A stretch of 64,000 nt of DNA from an uncultured Oscillospiraceae bacterium (GCA_900549825.1 URQB01000003.1:1-64000); one strand, 5' to 3'; positions 43,997 through 53,203 are shown, counted from the first letter of the stretch. The notes: a model not told the origin generated them from the letters alone. A program made the numbers and translations.

Positions 43997-45033
43997 GCGC
44001 TTGCCTCCTTTTTGCGTTTTCCGGCTTTGCCCTTCTCCTTCGGCTTCTTGACGCTGCCAAAGGGCTTGGGCGTCGTCAGCCGCTCAATATGCGGCACAAG
44101 AATATTCATAATGATGATCGAGAAGGAAACGCCCTCCGGCAGGCTGCCGAACAGACGAATCAGCGCAGTCAGGATGCCGCAGCCCACGCCGTAAATCAGT
44201 TTGCCCTTGAAATTGATCGGAGAGGTCGTATAGTCCGTTGCCATAAAGATCGCGCCCAGCAGCAGGCCGCCGCCGAGGATTTCATACGCTACAAAGGAGA
44301 GGCTCCCCTTCCCGGCGATCATCATGATGGCTGCCACTGTGCCAATGTAGGTCAGTGGGATCGCGGGCGTAATGACGCGCCGGATCAGCAGGTAGACGAA
44401 GCCGAGCAAAAGCGCCAGTGCGCACACCTCGCCGAGCGAGCCCTGCCTTTGGCCGATCAGCATCCGCCACAGGGAGGGGAGGGCCGTGTTGGAAGAAATA
44501 GCGGCAGTGGAAACGTCTCCGGCCGTAAACATTGTGGAGATCGAGGCGAGCGGGGAAGCGGTGGTGACCGCCTGCGCGCCGCGCCACGCGAACGGCTGCA
44601 CCCAGGTGGACATCATTGTGGGGAAGGAGGCCATCAGGACGATGCGGCCGACCAGAGCAGGATTGACGAAATTCTGCCCGATGCCGCCGAAGAACTGCTT
44701 GACCACGACGATCGCCACAACGCTGCCAATCGCTGCGACCCACAGCGGAATGGTGGCGGGCAGGTTAAAGGCGAGGAGAATGCCCGTGACAATGGCGCTC
44801 AGGTCGCCGAGCGTGCCTGGGCGCTTCATGGCCTTGCGGCTTAAAAATTCGCTGAGCATGCAGGTCAGCACCGTCGTCGCCGTGATGAGCAGCGTGCGCG
44901 GCCCAAAGAGCCATACGCTTGCCGCGAGGGCGGGGATCAGCGAAATGATCACATCCAGCATGATCCCTGTGGTGGTTTCAGGCGAACGCACATGCGGCGA
45001 CGCGCTGACGGTCAGTTTTTGTTTCAGGCTCAT
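43993..45033 (-). CDS. rnfD: Electron transport complex subunit RnfD
   Basis: RnfD is a large membrane subunit with covalent FMN. The 346 residues have about nine helices, QFFGGIGQNFVNPALVGR, and the likely FMN-attachment segment TTASPLASIST in place of the more usual SGATPL. The C-terminus is Lys-rich. It overlaps rnfC and rnfG by four bases each, so the complex is translationally coupled. Confidence 0.95.
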   Translation of the reverse strand: MSLKQKLTVSASPHVRSPETTTGIMLDVIISLIPALAASVWLFGPRTLLITATTVLTCMLSEFLSRKAMKRPGTLGDLSAIVTGILLAFNLPATIPLWVAAIGSVVAIVVVKQFFGGIGQNFVNPALVGRIVLMASFPTMMSTWVQPFAWRGAQAVTTASPLASISTMFTAGDVSTAAISSNTALPSLWRMLIGQRQGSLGEVCALALLLGFVYLLIRRVITPAIPLTYIGTVAAIMMIAGKGSLSFVAYEILGGGLLLGAIFMATDYTTSPINFKGKLIYGVGCGILTALIRLFGSLPEGVSFSIIIMNILVPHIERLTTPKPFGSVKKPKEKGKAGKRKKEASA

Positions 45034-46385
45034 TTCTTTTGCTCACCTGCTTCCCTGACGACTGATTTCGCAAGCCTCATATACTGCACGAGCGGCCGCC
45101 CCGACGGGCAGGCGTATGCACAGCTGCCGCACTCCATGCAGACGTTGACGCCGATGCGTGTAAGGCTCTCTGCGTCCCTGACGCGGGCGTAGCGTTCGAT
45201 AAGCGTAGGCATCAGGCTCATCGGGCAGACCTGCACGCATCGCCCGCACCGGATGCAGGCGCGCTCCTTCTTAATATGATAGGAATTGCTTGCGAAGGCC
45301 AGAATCGCATTATTCTGCTTTAAAATCGGCAGGCTGTCGTCCGCCAGGGCGATGCCCATCATCGGCCCGCCCATGAGGAGCTTATAAACATCCGTTTTGT
45401 AGCCGCCGCAGAACGCAATCACATCTGTAATCCGCGTGCCGATGGGCAGGCGGATGTTCTTCGGCTCATGAATGGCGGAGCCGTCTACCGTGATCGAGCG
45501 GGAGACGAAGGGCTTGCCCGATTTTAAGTACCGGGAGACAAACGCCACGCTGCCCACATTCATCACAATGCAGCCGACATCCGCCGGAAGCTTTCCGGGT
45601 GGGACGCGGCGGCCCGTGGCGGATTGCACCATCATTTTTTCCGCGCCCTGCGGATAGAGGGATTTCAGCGCCATGAGCCGGACGTGGTCGCCGATATCGT
45701 TGCTGTTTTCCGCAATGCGGTTGAGCACCTCGAAGGCGGCTGGCTTATTATCCTCCACGGCGATGACGACGTTGTCAATGCCGAGGATCTCTTTGATGGT
45801 GAAGATGCCGGACATAATGTCCCAGGAGTTGTCGATGCATTCCCGGTAATCGACTGTGATATACGGCTCGCACTCCGCAGCGTTGACGATGAGCGTATCG
45901 ATATGCTTATCCGGCATCACACGCAGTTTGGCATGCGTCGGGAAGCCCGCGCCGCCCATACCGACCAGGCCGGAAGCACGCACAGCACGCAGGAAATCCT
46001 CCCGATGATTGATTTTTGGCGGCTCTACCCCTTCGAAAAGGCGCATTTCCCCGTCGGATTCAATCGTCACGCTCTGGACGCGTGCGCCCGAGGGCAGTGT
46101 GCATTCGCCAATGGCGGAGACCTTTCCGGAGATGGAAGCGTGAATCGGCGCACTGATGAATTTGTCGCTGTCCCCGATCACCTGCCCCACGGAGACCGGA
46201 TCGCCCACCTTGACGACCGGCGTGCAGGGCGCGCCGATATGCTGCTGCATGGGCAGGATGACGCTCTCCGGGGAGGGCATGCGCACCGGCTCCATATCGG
46301 CCGTGTTTTTATTGTGCGATACGCTCACGCCGCCGCGCGGCTTGCGCACCGCAGTGAGCACGCCCTTCATTTTTTCTGGTTTCAT
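45030..46385 (-). CDS. rnfC: Electron transport complex subunit RnfC
   Basis: RnfC is the NADH-binding subunit that also holds FMN and two 4Fe-4S clusters. The 451 residues include VGMGGAGFPTHAKL, the NuoF-like GLVG region, NAAECEPYITVDYRE, and late ferredoxin motifs CIRCGRCVQVCP and CMECGSCAYACP. Together with RnfABDGE it couples ferredoxin:NAD+ electron transfer to Na+ or H+ movement. It is the first rnf subunit gene in the transcript. Confidence 0.95.
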   Translation of the reverse strand: MKPEKMKGVLTAVRKPRGGVSVSHNKNTADMEPVRMPSPESVILPMQQHIGAPCTPVVKVGDPVSVGQVIGDSDKFISAPIHASISGKVSAIGECTLPSGARVQSVTIESDGEMRLFEGVEPPKINHREDFLRAVRASGLVGMGGAGFPTHAKLRVMPDKHIDTLIVNAAECEPYITVDYRECIDNSWDIMSGIFTIKEILGIDNVVIAVEDNKPAAFEVLNRIAENSNDIGDHVRLMALKSLYPQGAEKMMVQSATGRRVPPGKLPADVGCIVMNVGSVAFVSRYLKSGKPFVSRSITVDGSAIHEPKNIRLPIGTRITDVIAFCGGYKTDVYKLLMGGPMMGIALADDSLPILKQNNAILAFASNSYHIKKERACIRCGRCVQVCPMSLMPTLIERYARVRDAESLTRIGVNVCMECGSCAYACPSGRPLVQYMRLAKSVVREAGEQKK

Positions 46386-46415
46386 CTGGTCAACCCCTTG
46401 TTTTCAAGCTGTGAT

Positions 46416-46952
46416 TTATTTGGAATGGGAAGGAAAAATCCGGTTGAGATAAGGCGAAGCCGCCCCATAGACCGCGCCGGTGACGATCCCCGTCAGCAGG
46501 GCGAACAGGAGCAGCAGCGGCGCATAGCCAAAGACGGCTTTGGTGCCGGTCAGCGCCCAGGAGGCGAGCATTTGGCCGAAATTATGCGCGATCGCACATA
46601 GAATCCCTGTGCCGGCCGCCCCGAAGGGATTGCGCTTTCCGCGTAGCAGAAGCAGCATCACGGCCATGCTGAGCATGCCGCCCGCAACGCTCATGAAAAA
46701 GGCGGTTGCCCCGCGGGTCAGTCCCGCAAAGCCCGCCTTGAGCAGCGTGATGGGGAATGCGCCCGCAAAGCCGAGCTGAGCGGCTGCGGCCATCGTGGCA
46801 ATATTGGAGAAGCCGGGCTTTGCCCCGGGCGGAAGGCCCGGGAAGCCCGGAATGAGATTTTCAAGAAAAGACAGCGTCAGTGCGGCGGCGCCGAGCATGC
46901 CGAGCAGCGCCGTTTTCCGCGTGCGTGGGTTGAGGTTCGGCCTGCCGGTCAT
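46416..46952 (-). CDS. Gx transporter family membrane protein
   Basis: The 178-residue protein has five or six helices and matches the Gx-transporter (heptaprenyl diphosphate synthase component I-like) family: ENLIPGFPGLPPGAKPG, GFSNIATMAAAAQLG and CAIAHNFGQMLASW. It is commonly encoded beside NusG-II and ApbE genes next to rnf in Clostridia. Its substrate is unknown; flavin or quinone-precursor uptake is speculation. GGGGAG lies seven bases before the ATG at 46952. Confidence 0.85.
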   Translation of the reverse strand: MTGRPNLNPRTRKTALLGMLGAAALTLSFLENLIPGFPGLPPGAKPGFSNIATMAAAAQLGFAGAFPITLLKAGFAGLTRGATAFFMSVAGGMLSMAVMLLLLRGKRNPFGAAGTGILCAIAHNFGQMLASWALTGTKAVFGYAPLLLLFALLTGIVTGAVYGAASPYLNRIFPSHSK

Positions 46953-46978
46953 GGCTTGCTCCCCGCCTTTCGCTCCAT

Positions 46979-47362
46979 TCAATAGGTTTGTACATCCACT
47001 CCGTCCGCCTGACGGGTGCCTTCCATGGCAATCACGGTGCGCGCGGGCAGGCAGGCGGCCGTATCCCCCGGCCTTGAAAGCCAGCCGGATTTGACGCACA
47101 GCCCATCCGGACATTCGGCGGAGAGGTAGCGGATGCGGCCCTTTTCCACCCGGACGGTGGCCGGCAGATTCTCTCCAAGCGTGAGCGTATAGGGCTCGTT
47201 CACATCGCTGAGCGAAATGCGCCCAACCTCCGCCCCGCCGCTGTAGAGAACGGCTTGTACGGCCTGAGGTTCCCCTGTGGGCAGGAATAATAAAAGGCAC
47301 ACGGCGGCAATCGCGGCGATCAGCAGCAGATCGGCCCGCCGGAAAAATGTTTGCTTTTTCAT
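46979..47362 (-). CDS. NusG-domain II-containing protein
   Basis: The 127-residue protein has one N-terminal helix (LLLIAAIAAVCLLLFL) and a NusG-II domain with the family core ECPDGLCVKSGWLSRPGDT and ACLPARTVIAM. It faces the outside of the membrane. The family is linked to the rnf/apbE neighbourhood; its role, perhaps in electron transfer or ApbE function, is unproven. apbE ends four bases before its start. Confidence 0.88.
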   Translation of the reverse strand: MKKQTFFRRADLLLIAAIAAVCLLLFLPTGEPQAVQAVLYSGGAEVGRISLSDVNEPYTLTLGENLPATVRVEKGRIRYLSAECPDGLCVKSGWLSRPGDTAACLPARTVIAMEGTRQADGVDVQTY

Positions 47363-47366
47363 AATT

Positions 47367-48422
47367 TTATGTATCCTGTATCAGGTGATATGCATCGTTG
47401 GTCAGCTGGAAGGCTTGCTTCAGCCCGCCGGTAACCAGCACGGTTTTTTCCTTTGTTACAAAGATCGCCTGTGCGCCAAAGGAATCCAGCAGGGGAAGGC
47501 TCTTTTCATAACCCAGGACGAAACAGGCGGTGGAGAGCGCGTCGCTCAAAAGGCCGGAGGGCGCGGTCACCGTCACGCTGATGAGCCCGGCGTCCGCCGG
47601 ATTGCCTGTTTTCGGGTCAAGGATGTGATGATAGGTTTTGCCGTTTACCGTCAGCGTGCGCTCATAATCGCCGCTGGTTGAAACAAAGCCCTCTGCAAGC
47701 GCAAACGTGCCGAGCTGCTCCGACGCTTCGCCGCGCGGGTCGCGCACGCCAACCTTCCAATCGCCTCCGCCGGGGCGGCTGCCCCAGAGAAGGAGGCTGC
47801 CGCCGACGGAGACCACCGCGCCGGACAGACGCGTTCCGTCTAATATCTGTTTGGCCTCGTCGCATGCGATCCCCTTGCCGATCGCACCGAGATCCAGTGC
47901 CTGCCCTTTGATAAGCGACGCCTGCCCATCGTGCAGGGAGAGTTTTTGCCAACCGATGGTTTGCAGGGCGGCTGTGATCTCCGCCTGCGAAGGCACACGG
48001 GCTTTTTCACCGCCGATATCCCAAAGCCTCGTCAATGCGCCCATGGTGCAATCCAAGGCGCCTCCGCTTTTTTCGCTCACCGCGGCGGCTTGCCGCAAAT
48101 ACGATGCGGTTTGATCACTGATGGGAACGCAAGAGCCGGAGGATGCATTGATCCGCGCAATCTCCGAGGAGTCCGCCCGCCAGGAAAGGCGCTCTTTTTC
48201 CAGCGTGTCGAACGCGGAAAAGAGCGCAGAGGAGGTATCCTCCCCGCCGGGACCGTACAGCTGCGCGGTGACGACGGTGCCCATGGAGATCCCGCTGTGT
48301 TCAAAAGCGGCCTCCTTCTGGCTTTTCCACAAATCCAACCCGATCAGAAGAATCAGCAGGATCAGGGCGGCGCCCAGGAGGAGCGCGGTCAGGATGGTTC
48401 TTTTTTTGTGGATATGTTGCAA
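47367..48422 (-). CDS. apbE: FAD:protein FMN transferase ApbE
   Basis: ApbE moves FMN from FAD to a Thr on target proteins such as RnfG and RnfD. The 351-residue protein has an N-terminal membrane anchor and the family sequences GTVVTAQLYG, LDLGAIGKGIACDEAK and YHHILDPKTGNPA, which hold the catalytic Asp/His and Mg2+ sites. The start is a TTG with an AAGGGG site. It is the first gene of the rnf operon, directly after the promoter at 48456-48484. Confidence 0.95.
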   Translation of the reverse strand: MQHIHKKRTILTALLLGAALILLILLIGLDLWKSQKEAAFEHSGISMGTVVTAQLYGPGGEDTSSALFSAFDTLEKERLSWRADSSEIARINASSGSCVPISDQTASYLRQAAAVSEKSGGALDCTMGALTRLWDIGGEKARVPSQAEITAALQTIGWQKLSLHDGQASLIKGQALDLGAIGKGIACDEAKQILDGTRLSGAVVSVGGSLLLWGSRPGGGDWKVGVRDPRGEASEQLGTFALAEGFVSTSGDYERTLTVNGKTYHHILDPKTGNPADAGLISVTVTAPSGLLSDALSTACFVLGYEKSLPLLDSFGAQAIFVTKEKTVLVTGGLKQAFQLTNDAYHLIQDT

Positions 48423-48455
48423 AAAATCGCCCCTTCCGCCTGATTTTCCAATTCT

Positions 48456-48484
48456 ATTTTAAAGGATATTGCGGGAATATTCAA
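48456..48484 (-). promoter_or_regulatory. Promoter of the apbE-rnf operon
   Basis: On the minus strand TTGAAT (48484-48479), 17 bases, and TAAAAT (48461-48456) lie 34 bases before the apbE start. Confidence 0.65.
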
Positions 48485-48554
48485 TCGTTTCTCTAATTAT
48501 AGTAGAATTTTTCTCTCTCGCACAAGATGATTTCAGGTCGGCTGAGGAATTAAA

Positions 48555-48606
48555 AAACGCCGGAAACCCGCGTAATCACTATGTTTTTGCGCGTTCTCGG
48601 CGTTTT
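48555..48606. terminator. Bidirectional terminator-like hairpin
   Basis: AACGCCGGAAACCCGCG pairs imperfectly with CGCGTTCTCGGCGTT. T-runs follow in both directions (TTTTGTTT on plus, TTTTTTAATT on minus). It lies where the decayed integrase remnant ends. Confidence 0.6.
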
Positions 48607-48707
48607 GTTTATCTGCCGGGTCATCCTGTTTTACTGCTCCGTGATATGCGTTCAGGACTTCTTTATTTACGTTCAAGCCGCACGCCCACATAGCGGGCGT
48701 AACGGCT

Positions 48708-48840
48708 TCAAAGTTCATGGAGCGTCTTTTTGTACCCGTCATAGGTAGAGGAGCGCAAATTTACGCTCGCGTAATTTTCCACCCAATTATTGAGGTAGCT
48801 TGCAACGGTCTGTTTACGCTGTACGGCAATAGAAGCGATT
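48708..48840 (-). pseudogene. Tyrosine integrase N-terminal remnant
   Basis: A minus-strand frame reads TVASYLNNWVENYASVNL, then STYDGYKKTLHEL before a stop. This matches the SAM-like N-terminal DNA-binding domain of phage/conjugative-element integrases (YLxxWxxxYAxxNLxxxTYxGY). A second frame continues toward the terminator at 48555, but no catalytic domain is present. tRNA-Arg, a common integration site, lies about 600 bases away. Much of 48485-49446 looks like decayed mobile-element DNA. Confidence 0.45.
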
Positions 48841-49009
48841 TGTCCCGGATTTTTGAAGTTTCATTTTCATTTCTGCTTCATGCTGCAACGCTTCTTTTTT
48901 GTCGCAACCCCCTTTTTAGGGTAAGTCTTTTGCTCCCATCTGGGGCGGGGTACTTTATATTTATCTCGTTTGTGGCTCCTTGTACACCATTGTTTCCATG
49001 TGTTTGAAA

Positions 49010-49150
49010 CGCCATGAGGCGTTGCGTTTGGGAAGGTTCGCCGAACAGCTTTTCACGTGTCTCAATCTTTCTGCTGCCGACGTGCCGTGCAAAACGACCC
49101 CTTTTGCATCCTTTTCCGGCCGAACGGAAAAGGAAGGGCCTGCGCGCGTT
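49010..49150 (-). repeat. Intergenic repeat copy R2
   Basis: Read on the minus strand it has GCGCGCAGGCCCTTCC, the hairpin CCTTTTCCG/CGGAAAAGG, AAAAGGGG, then ACGGCACGTCGGCAGC and CTGTTCGGCGAACC. This is the same order as copies R1, R3 and R4. The flanks 48841-49010 and 49151-49446 show no gene I can support. Confidence 0.75.
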
Positions 49151-49446
49151 CCAATTTCTTCTTCCCTTGTCAAGGCGATCAAAAACGGCAAGCGTAAGGC
49201 AGAAATTGTACGAAATTGTTCTTGTGCATTTTGACGAAACGATATCTCTTTTTCGACAGGCGGAGCTGCGCTGTTTAGGTCTCAAAAGAAGTAGTAGCAG
49301 ATTGTAGTAGCATGGCCTTTGAAGCAGCAGATTTCAGGCGTCTAAAATCCAACGAAGGCAGGGAGGAAGGCACATGAAAATAAAAAATGATGCGGCTTTC
49401 AGAAGCACCTCGAATACTTCAGAAAACCGCATCATTACAAGGTTTC

Positions 49447-49523
49447 TGGCGCGCTGGAAGGGACTCGAACCCCCGACCTTTTGGTTCGTAGCCAAACACT
49501 CTATCCAGCTGAGCTACCAGCGC
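49447..49523 (-). tRNA. tRNA-Arg (anticodon ACG)
   Basis: On the minus strand GCGCTGG..CCAGCGC form the acceptor stem, followed by discriminator G and an encoded CCA (49449-49447). The anticodon stem TTTGG/CCAAA encloses CTACGAA with anticodon ACG, and the T-arm has GGTTCGAGTCC. The D-arm (AGCTCAGCTGGATAGAGT) is normal. Confidence 0.96.
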
Positions 49524-49657
49524 ACATGGAGCTTCTCAGCTCACATACAGCCTCTCGACTGCCAAAGTATCATACCACATCCTTTTCAAAAATGCAACTC
49601 CTAATTTTAAATTTTTGCGATATTTCTTTCCAGACCCCCTCATACCGCCAAAATCCG

Positions 49658-49686
49658 TTGACAGCGGTGGCGCGGTATACTATAAT
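49658..49686 (+). promoter_or_regulatory. Consensus promoter of purA
   Basis: Perfect TTGACA (49658-49663), a 17-base spacer and perfect TATAAT (49681-49686). Transcription should start near 49693, giving a ~100-base leader. Confidence 0.85.
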
Positions 49687-49703
49687 GAATTGTATTTTTG
49701 GTC

Positions 49704-49781
49704 TGCAGGGCCGCAATCCTTCGGAGGAGTGGCTTTGCGCTGAAGAAAGCCGCTTACCCAGCGCTTTCTTCCTATTTTTTT
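49704..49781 (+). promoter_or_regulatory. purA leader attenuator
   Basis: A terminator-like hairpin (GAAGAAAGC at 49742-49750 with GCTTTCTTC at 49763-49771, then CTATTTTTTT) ends just before the ribosome site. GGCTTT (49731-49736) can instead pair with AAAGCC (49746-49751), which would disrupt it, a typical antiterminator layout. Upstream, TGC-AGGGCC-GCA (49704-49715) has a six-base loop with A1 and G4, as in ANTAR targets, but its stem is short. The controlling signal is unknown. Confidence 0.6.
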
Positions 49782-49796
49782 GGAGGTGCGTTTGAA

Positions 49797-51080
49797 TTGG
49801 TTAAAGCGATTGTCGGCGCAAACTGGGGCGACGAGGGCAAGGGGAAAATCACCGATCTGGTTGCCAGCGAATCGGATATCGTCATCCGCTTTCAGGGCGG
49901 CGCGAACGCGGGGCACACGATCATCAATGATTACGGCCGTTTTGCGCTGCATCTGCTTCCCTCCGGCGTATGCTACCAGCACACGATGAATATCATTGGC
50001 AACGGCGTGGCGCTCGATATCCCGAAGCTGATTGCTGAAATCAAGTCCGTTACGGACAAGGGCGTCCCGGCGCCGCATATCATGGTGTCCGACCGGGCGC
50101 AGGTGATGATGCCGTACCATGTGCTGCTCGACACCTATGAGGAAGAGCGGCTGGCGGACAGGCAATTCGGCTCCACCAAATCCGGCATTGCACCGTTTTA
50201 TTCCGATAAATATGCAAAGATTGGCTTCCAGGTCAACGAATTGTTTGACGAGGAGTACTTAAAGGAAAAGCTCGCGCGCGTACTCGAGGTCAAGAACCTC
50301 ATGCTCGAGCACATCTATCACAAGCCGCTGCTGAATTTCGATGAGATTTTCAATACGCTCACGGAGTATCGCGAGATGGTCGCGCCCTATGTGGGCGACG
50401 TCAACGTCTATGTCCACGAGGCGCTCAAGGCGGGCAAAAATATCCTGCTGGAGGGCCAGCTTGGCTCATTGAAGGACCCGGATTTCGGTATCTACCCGAT
50501 GGTGACCTCCTCTTCGACACTGGCGGGCTACGGCGCGGTCGGCGCGGGGATTCCGCCCTATGAGATCAAAGAGATCGTCGCGGTGACGAAATCATATTCC
50601 AGTGCGGTCGGCGCGGGCGAATTCGTTTCAGAAGTCTTCGGCGAAGAGGCCCAACTGATGCGCGATCACGGCGGCGACAAGGGCGAATACGGCGCAACCA
50701 CGGGCCGGCCCCGCCGCATGGGCTGGTTCGACTGCGTGGCCACCCGCTACGGCTGCCGGGTACAGGGCGCAACGCAGGTGGTGCTCACGGCGCTCGATTG
50801 CCTGGCCTATCTCGATGAGATCAAGGTCTGTACCGGCTATGAGATCGACGGCGTGGTGACGAAGGACTTCCCCGTGACCACAAAGCTGAAAAAAGCAAAG
50901 CCCGTGCTGGAGACGTTACCTGGCTTCAAGCAGGAGATCCGCGGCATCGAGCGGTTTGAAGATCTGCCCAAGGCCGCGCAGGATTATGTGGCGTTCATCG
51001 AGAAGGAGATCGGCGTGCCGGTCACGATGGTTTCCAATGGCCCGAAGCGCAGCGAAATCCTCAAGCGTAAATCAATTTGA
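49797..51080 (+). CDS. purA: Adenylosuccinate synthase
   Basis: PurA joins IMP and aspartate using GTP, the first step to AMP. The 427-residue protein has the N-terminal GANWGDEGKGKITDLVA P-loop, the IMP-site segment GGANAGHTI, and late TTGRPRRMGWFD. The TTG at 49797 follows GGAGG by ten bases and gives the conserved MVKAIVGANWGDEGKGK start; upstream in-frame codons lie within the leader. guaA follows 30 bases later, so both IMP branches share this operon. Confidence 0.96.
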   Translation: MVKAIVGANWGDEGKGKITDLVASESDIVIRFQGGANAGHTIINDYGRFALHLLPSGVCYQHTMNIIGNGVALDIPKLIAEIKSVTDKGVPAPHIMVSDRAQVMMPYHVLLDTYEEERLADRQFGSTKSGIAPFYSDKYAKIGFQVNELFDEEYLKEKLARVLEVKNLMLEHIYHKPLLNFDEIFNTLTEYREMVAPYVGDVNVYVHEALKAGKNILLEGQLGSLKDPDFGIYPMVTSSSTLAGYGAVGAGIPPYEIKEIVAVTKSYSSAVGAGEFVSEVFGEEAQLMRDHGGDKGEYGATTGRPRRMGWFDCVATRYGCRVQGATQVVLTALDCLAYLDEIKVCTGYEIDGVVTKDFPVTTKLKKAKPVLETLPGFKQEIRGIERFEDLPKAAQDYVAFIEKEIGVPVTMVSNGPKRSEILKRKSI

Positions 51081-51110
51081 ATGTATCCTGAAATAAAAGG
51101 TGGTCCCCGC

Positions 51111-52646
51111 ATGTATGAATCCATTCTGGTGCTCGATTTCGGCGGACAGTACAATCAGCTAATTGCACGCCGCGTCCGCGAGCAGAACGTTTACGCCGAA
51201 GTAAAGCCCTATACGACCCCGCTTTCCGAAATCCGGGAGCGGCATTATAAGGGCATCATCTTTACCGGCGGGCCGAACAGCGTGTACGACCCGGCCTCTC
51301 CGCACTATGAGGAGGGTATTTTGTCGCTTGGCGTGCCGGTGCTCGGCATCTGCTATGGCGCGCAGCTCATCGCCTGGCTGGAGGGCGGGGAGATTGCCGC
51401 CGCGGAGAACGGGAGCGAATATGGTAAAGTGGAGGTGGAGGCCTGTGCGGATAGCCTCCTCTTCCGCGACGTGCCCGCGCGCAGCCAGTGCTGGATGAGC
51501 CATACGGACTATATTAAGACCCCGCCCGCGGGCTACCGGGTCTCCGCGCATACGGACGCTTGCTCGACGGCGGCGATGGAAAACGTGGAGAAGAAGATTT
51601 ACGCCGTCCAGTTCCACCCGGAGGTGACGCATACGGCCTTCGGCAAGCAGATGCTTCATAATTTCCTTTATGAAATCTGCGGCTGCAAGGGCGATTGGCG
51701 GATGAACGATTTTGTCGAGCGCTCCATCGAAAAATATCGCGAGGAGCTCAAGGGGAAAAGGGTGCTCTGCGCGCTCTCCGGCGGGGTGGATTCCTCTGTG
51801 GCCGCTGTGCTGCTGCACAAGGCGATTGGGAAGAACCTGACCTGCGTTTTCGTCGATCACGGCTTGCTCCGCAAGGAGGAAGGCGACACGGTCGAGCGGG
51901 TGTTTCGCGAGCAGTTCGATATGAATCTGATCCGTGTCAACGCGGCCGATCGCTTCCTCTCAAAGCTTGCGGGCGTGGAGGAGCCGGAAGCAAAGCGCAA
52001 GATCATCGGCGAAGAATTCATTCGCGTGTTTGAGGCGGAATCGAAAAAGCTCGGTAAGATGGATTATCTCGTACAGGGCACGATCTATCCGGATGTGATC
52101 GAGAGCGGCGTGGGCGATGCGGCCGTTATCAAAAGCCACCACAATGTAGGGGGACTCCCGGAGGATGTGGATTTTCAGGGCATCATCGAGCCGCTGCGTG
52201 ACCTATTTAAGGATGAGGTCCGTGCGGCGGGGTTGGAGCTTGGCATCCCGGCGAATCTTGTCTGGCGGCAGCCCTTCCCGGGGCCCGGCCTTGCGATCCG
52301 CATCATGGGCGAAATCACGGAAGGGAAGCTTGCCATCCTGCGCGAGGCGGACGCGATCTTCCGCGAGGAGATCGTCCATGCAGGGCTCGAAAAGCAGGTC
52401 AATCAGTATTTTGCCGTGCTGACGAATGTGCGCAGCGTGGGTGTGATGGGCGACGCGCGGACGTACGACTATACTGTTGCCCTGCGTGCGGTGACGACGA
52501 CCGACTTCATGACGGCGGAGTGGGCGCAGCTGCCGCTCGAACTGCTTGCGCGCGCGTCGAGCAGGATCACGAACGAGGTGCCGCATGTGAACCGCGTGGT
52601 TTATGATATTACGACGAAGCCGCCGGCGACGGTGGAGTGGGAATGA
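51111..52646 (+). CDS. guaA: GMP synthase (glutamine-hydrolysing)
   Basis: GuaA converts XMP to GMP with ATP and glutamine. The 511-residue protein has a complete class I amidotransferase domain (LGICYGAQLIAWL with the nucleophile Cys, and VQFHPEVTHT). It is followed by an ATP-pyrophosphatase domain with the P-loop LSGGVDSSVAA and a C-terminal dimerisation domain ending KPPATVEWE. The ATG at 51111 follows a GGTGG site. It is transcribed with purA. A second, shortened GuaA is encoded at 55495. Confidence 0.96.
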   Translation: MYESILVLDFGGQYNQLIARRVREQNVYAEVKPYTTPLSEIRERHYKGIIFTGGPNSVYDPASPHYEEGILSLGVPVLGICYGAQLIAWLEGGEIAAAENGSEYGKVEVEACADSLLFRDVPARSQCWMSHTDYIKTPPAGYRVSAHTDACSTAAMENVEKKIYAVQFHPEVTHTAFGKQMLHNFLYEICGCKGDWRMNDFVERSIEKYREELKGKRVLCALSGGVDSSVAAVLLHKAIGKNLTCVFVDHGLLRKEEGDTVERVFREQFDMNLIRVNAADRFLSKLAGVEEPEAKRKIIGEEFIRVFEAESKKLGKMDYLVQGTIYPDVIESGVGDAAVIKSHHNVGGLPEDVDFQGIIEPLRDLFKDEVRAAGLELGIPANLVWRQPFPGPGLAIRIMGEITEGKLAILREADAIFREEIVHAGLEKQVNQYFAVLTNVRSVGVMGDARTYDYTVALRAVTTTDFMTAEWAQLPLELLARASSRITNEVPHVNRVVYDITTKPPATVEWE

Positions 52647-52654
52647 ACATATCA

Positions 52655-52697
52655 TCCCGAAAATCCGGTATGATGCGGATTTTCGGGATTGTTTTTT
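52655..52697 (+). terminator. Terminator after guaA
   Basis: ATCCCGAAA(A)TCCG pairs with CGGATTTCGGGAT and is followed by TGTTTTTT, eight bases after the guaA stop. From here to 53578 the region holds only repeat copies R3 and R4 and a promoter. Confidence 0.85.
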
Positions 52698-52825
52698 CAG
52701 GATTCCTCCTCTGTGGTATGCGCATAAAAATTCCCCCGTTTGAAATCTGCGGTTTGATATCTGGAATCTGTTTTTGCGCTTAGACCACGCGGGTTATCTT
52801 TTTTCGCATTGTGTATGTGTTTCGC

Positions 52826-53047
52826 TGACGCGCTTTCGTTCTCTTTGCTTGTGCAAAGAGAACGAAGCAAGAGAAAGCACAGGGGCATAGCCCCTTGACC
52901 CCATGTACGGCACTGCGGTAGCGGAAAGATGAAGCCACGATCGAACCCGTTCGGCGAAAAGGCTTCAAACTCACCGCCTCACGGCGGTTCAGGCATGAAG
53001 CCTTTTCGTTTCCCCGCTGCGCGAGGAAATCCCCTCACGAGCCACGC
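52826..53047 (+). repeat. Intergenic repeat copy R3
   Basis: It has the hairpin TTCTCTTTGC/GCAAAGAGAA, a second hairpin AGGGGC/GCCCCT, then GTACGGCACTGCGGTAGCGG and ACCCGTTCGGCG. It ends in a 21-base segment (53027-53047) that recurs exactly inverted in R4. The unlike stem sequences with kept pairing match R1, R2 and R4. Confidence 0.75.
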
Positions 53048-53203
53048 CCCCAGTTTGGCGCAATGCTGCCTTGGCCCATCATTACCTTGCTGCGGCGCAA
53101 TGGATTACAGGTTACGAAGGGTGCAGAAACCTTGCGTTGCCCGCCGCTGACTGCGCGTTAAACAGCTTTCGGAAGGCCGAGGCAGCATATCGCTTCACCA
53201 ACT

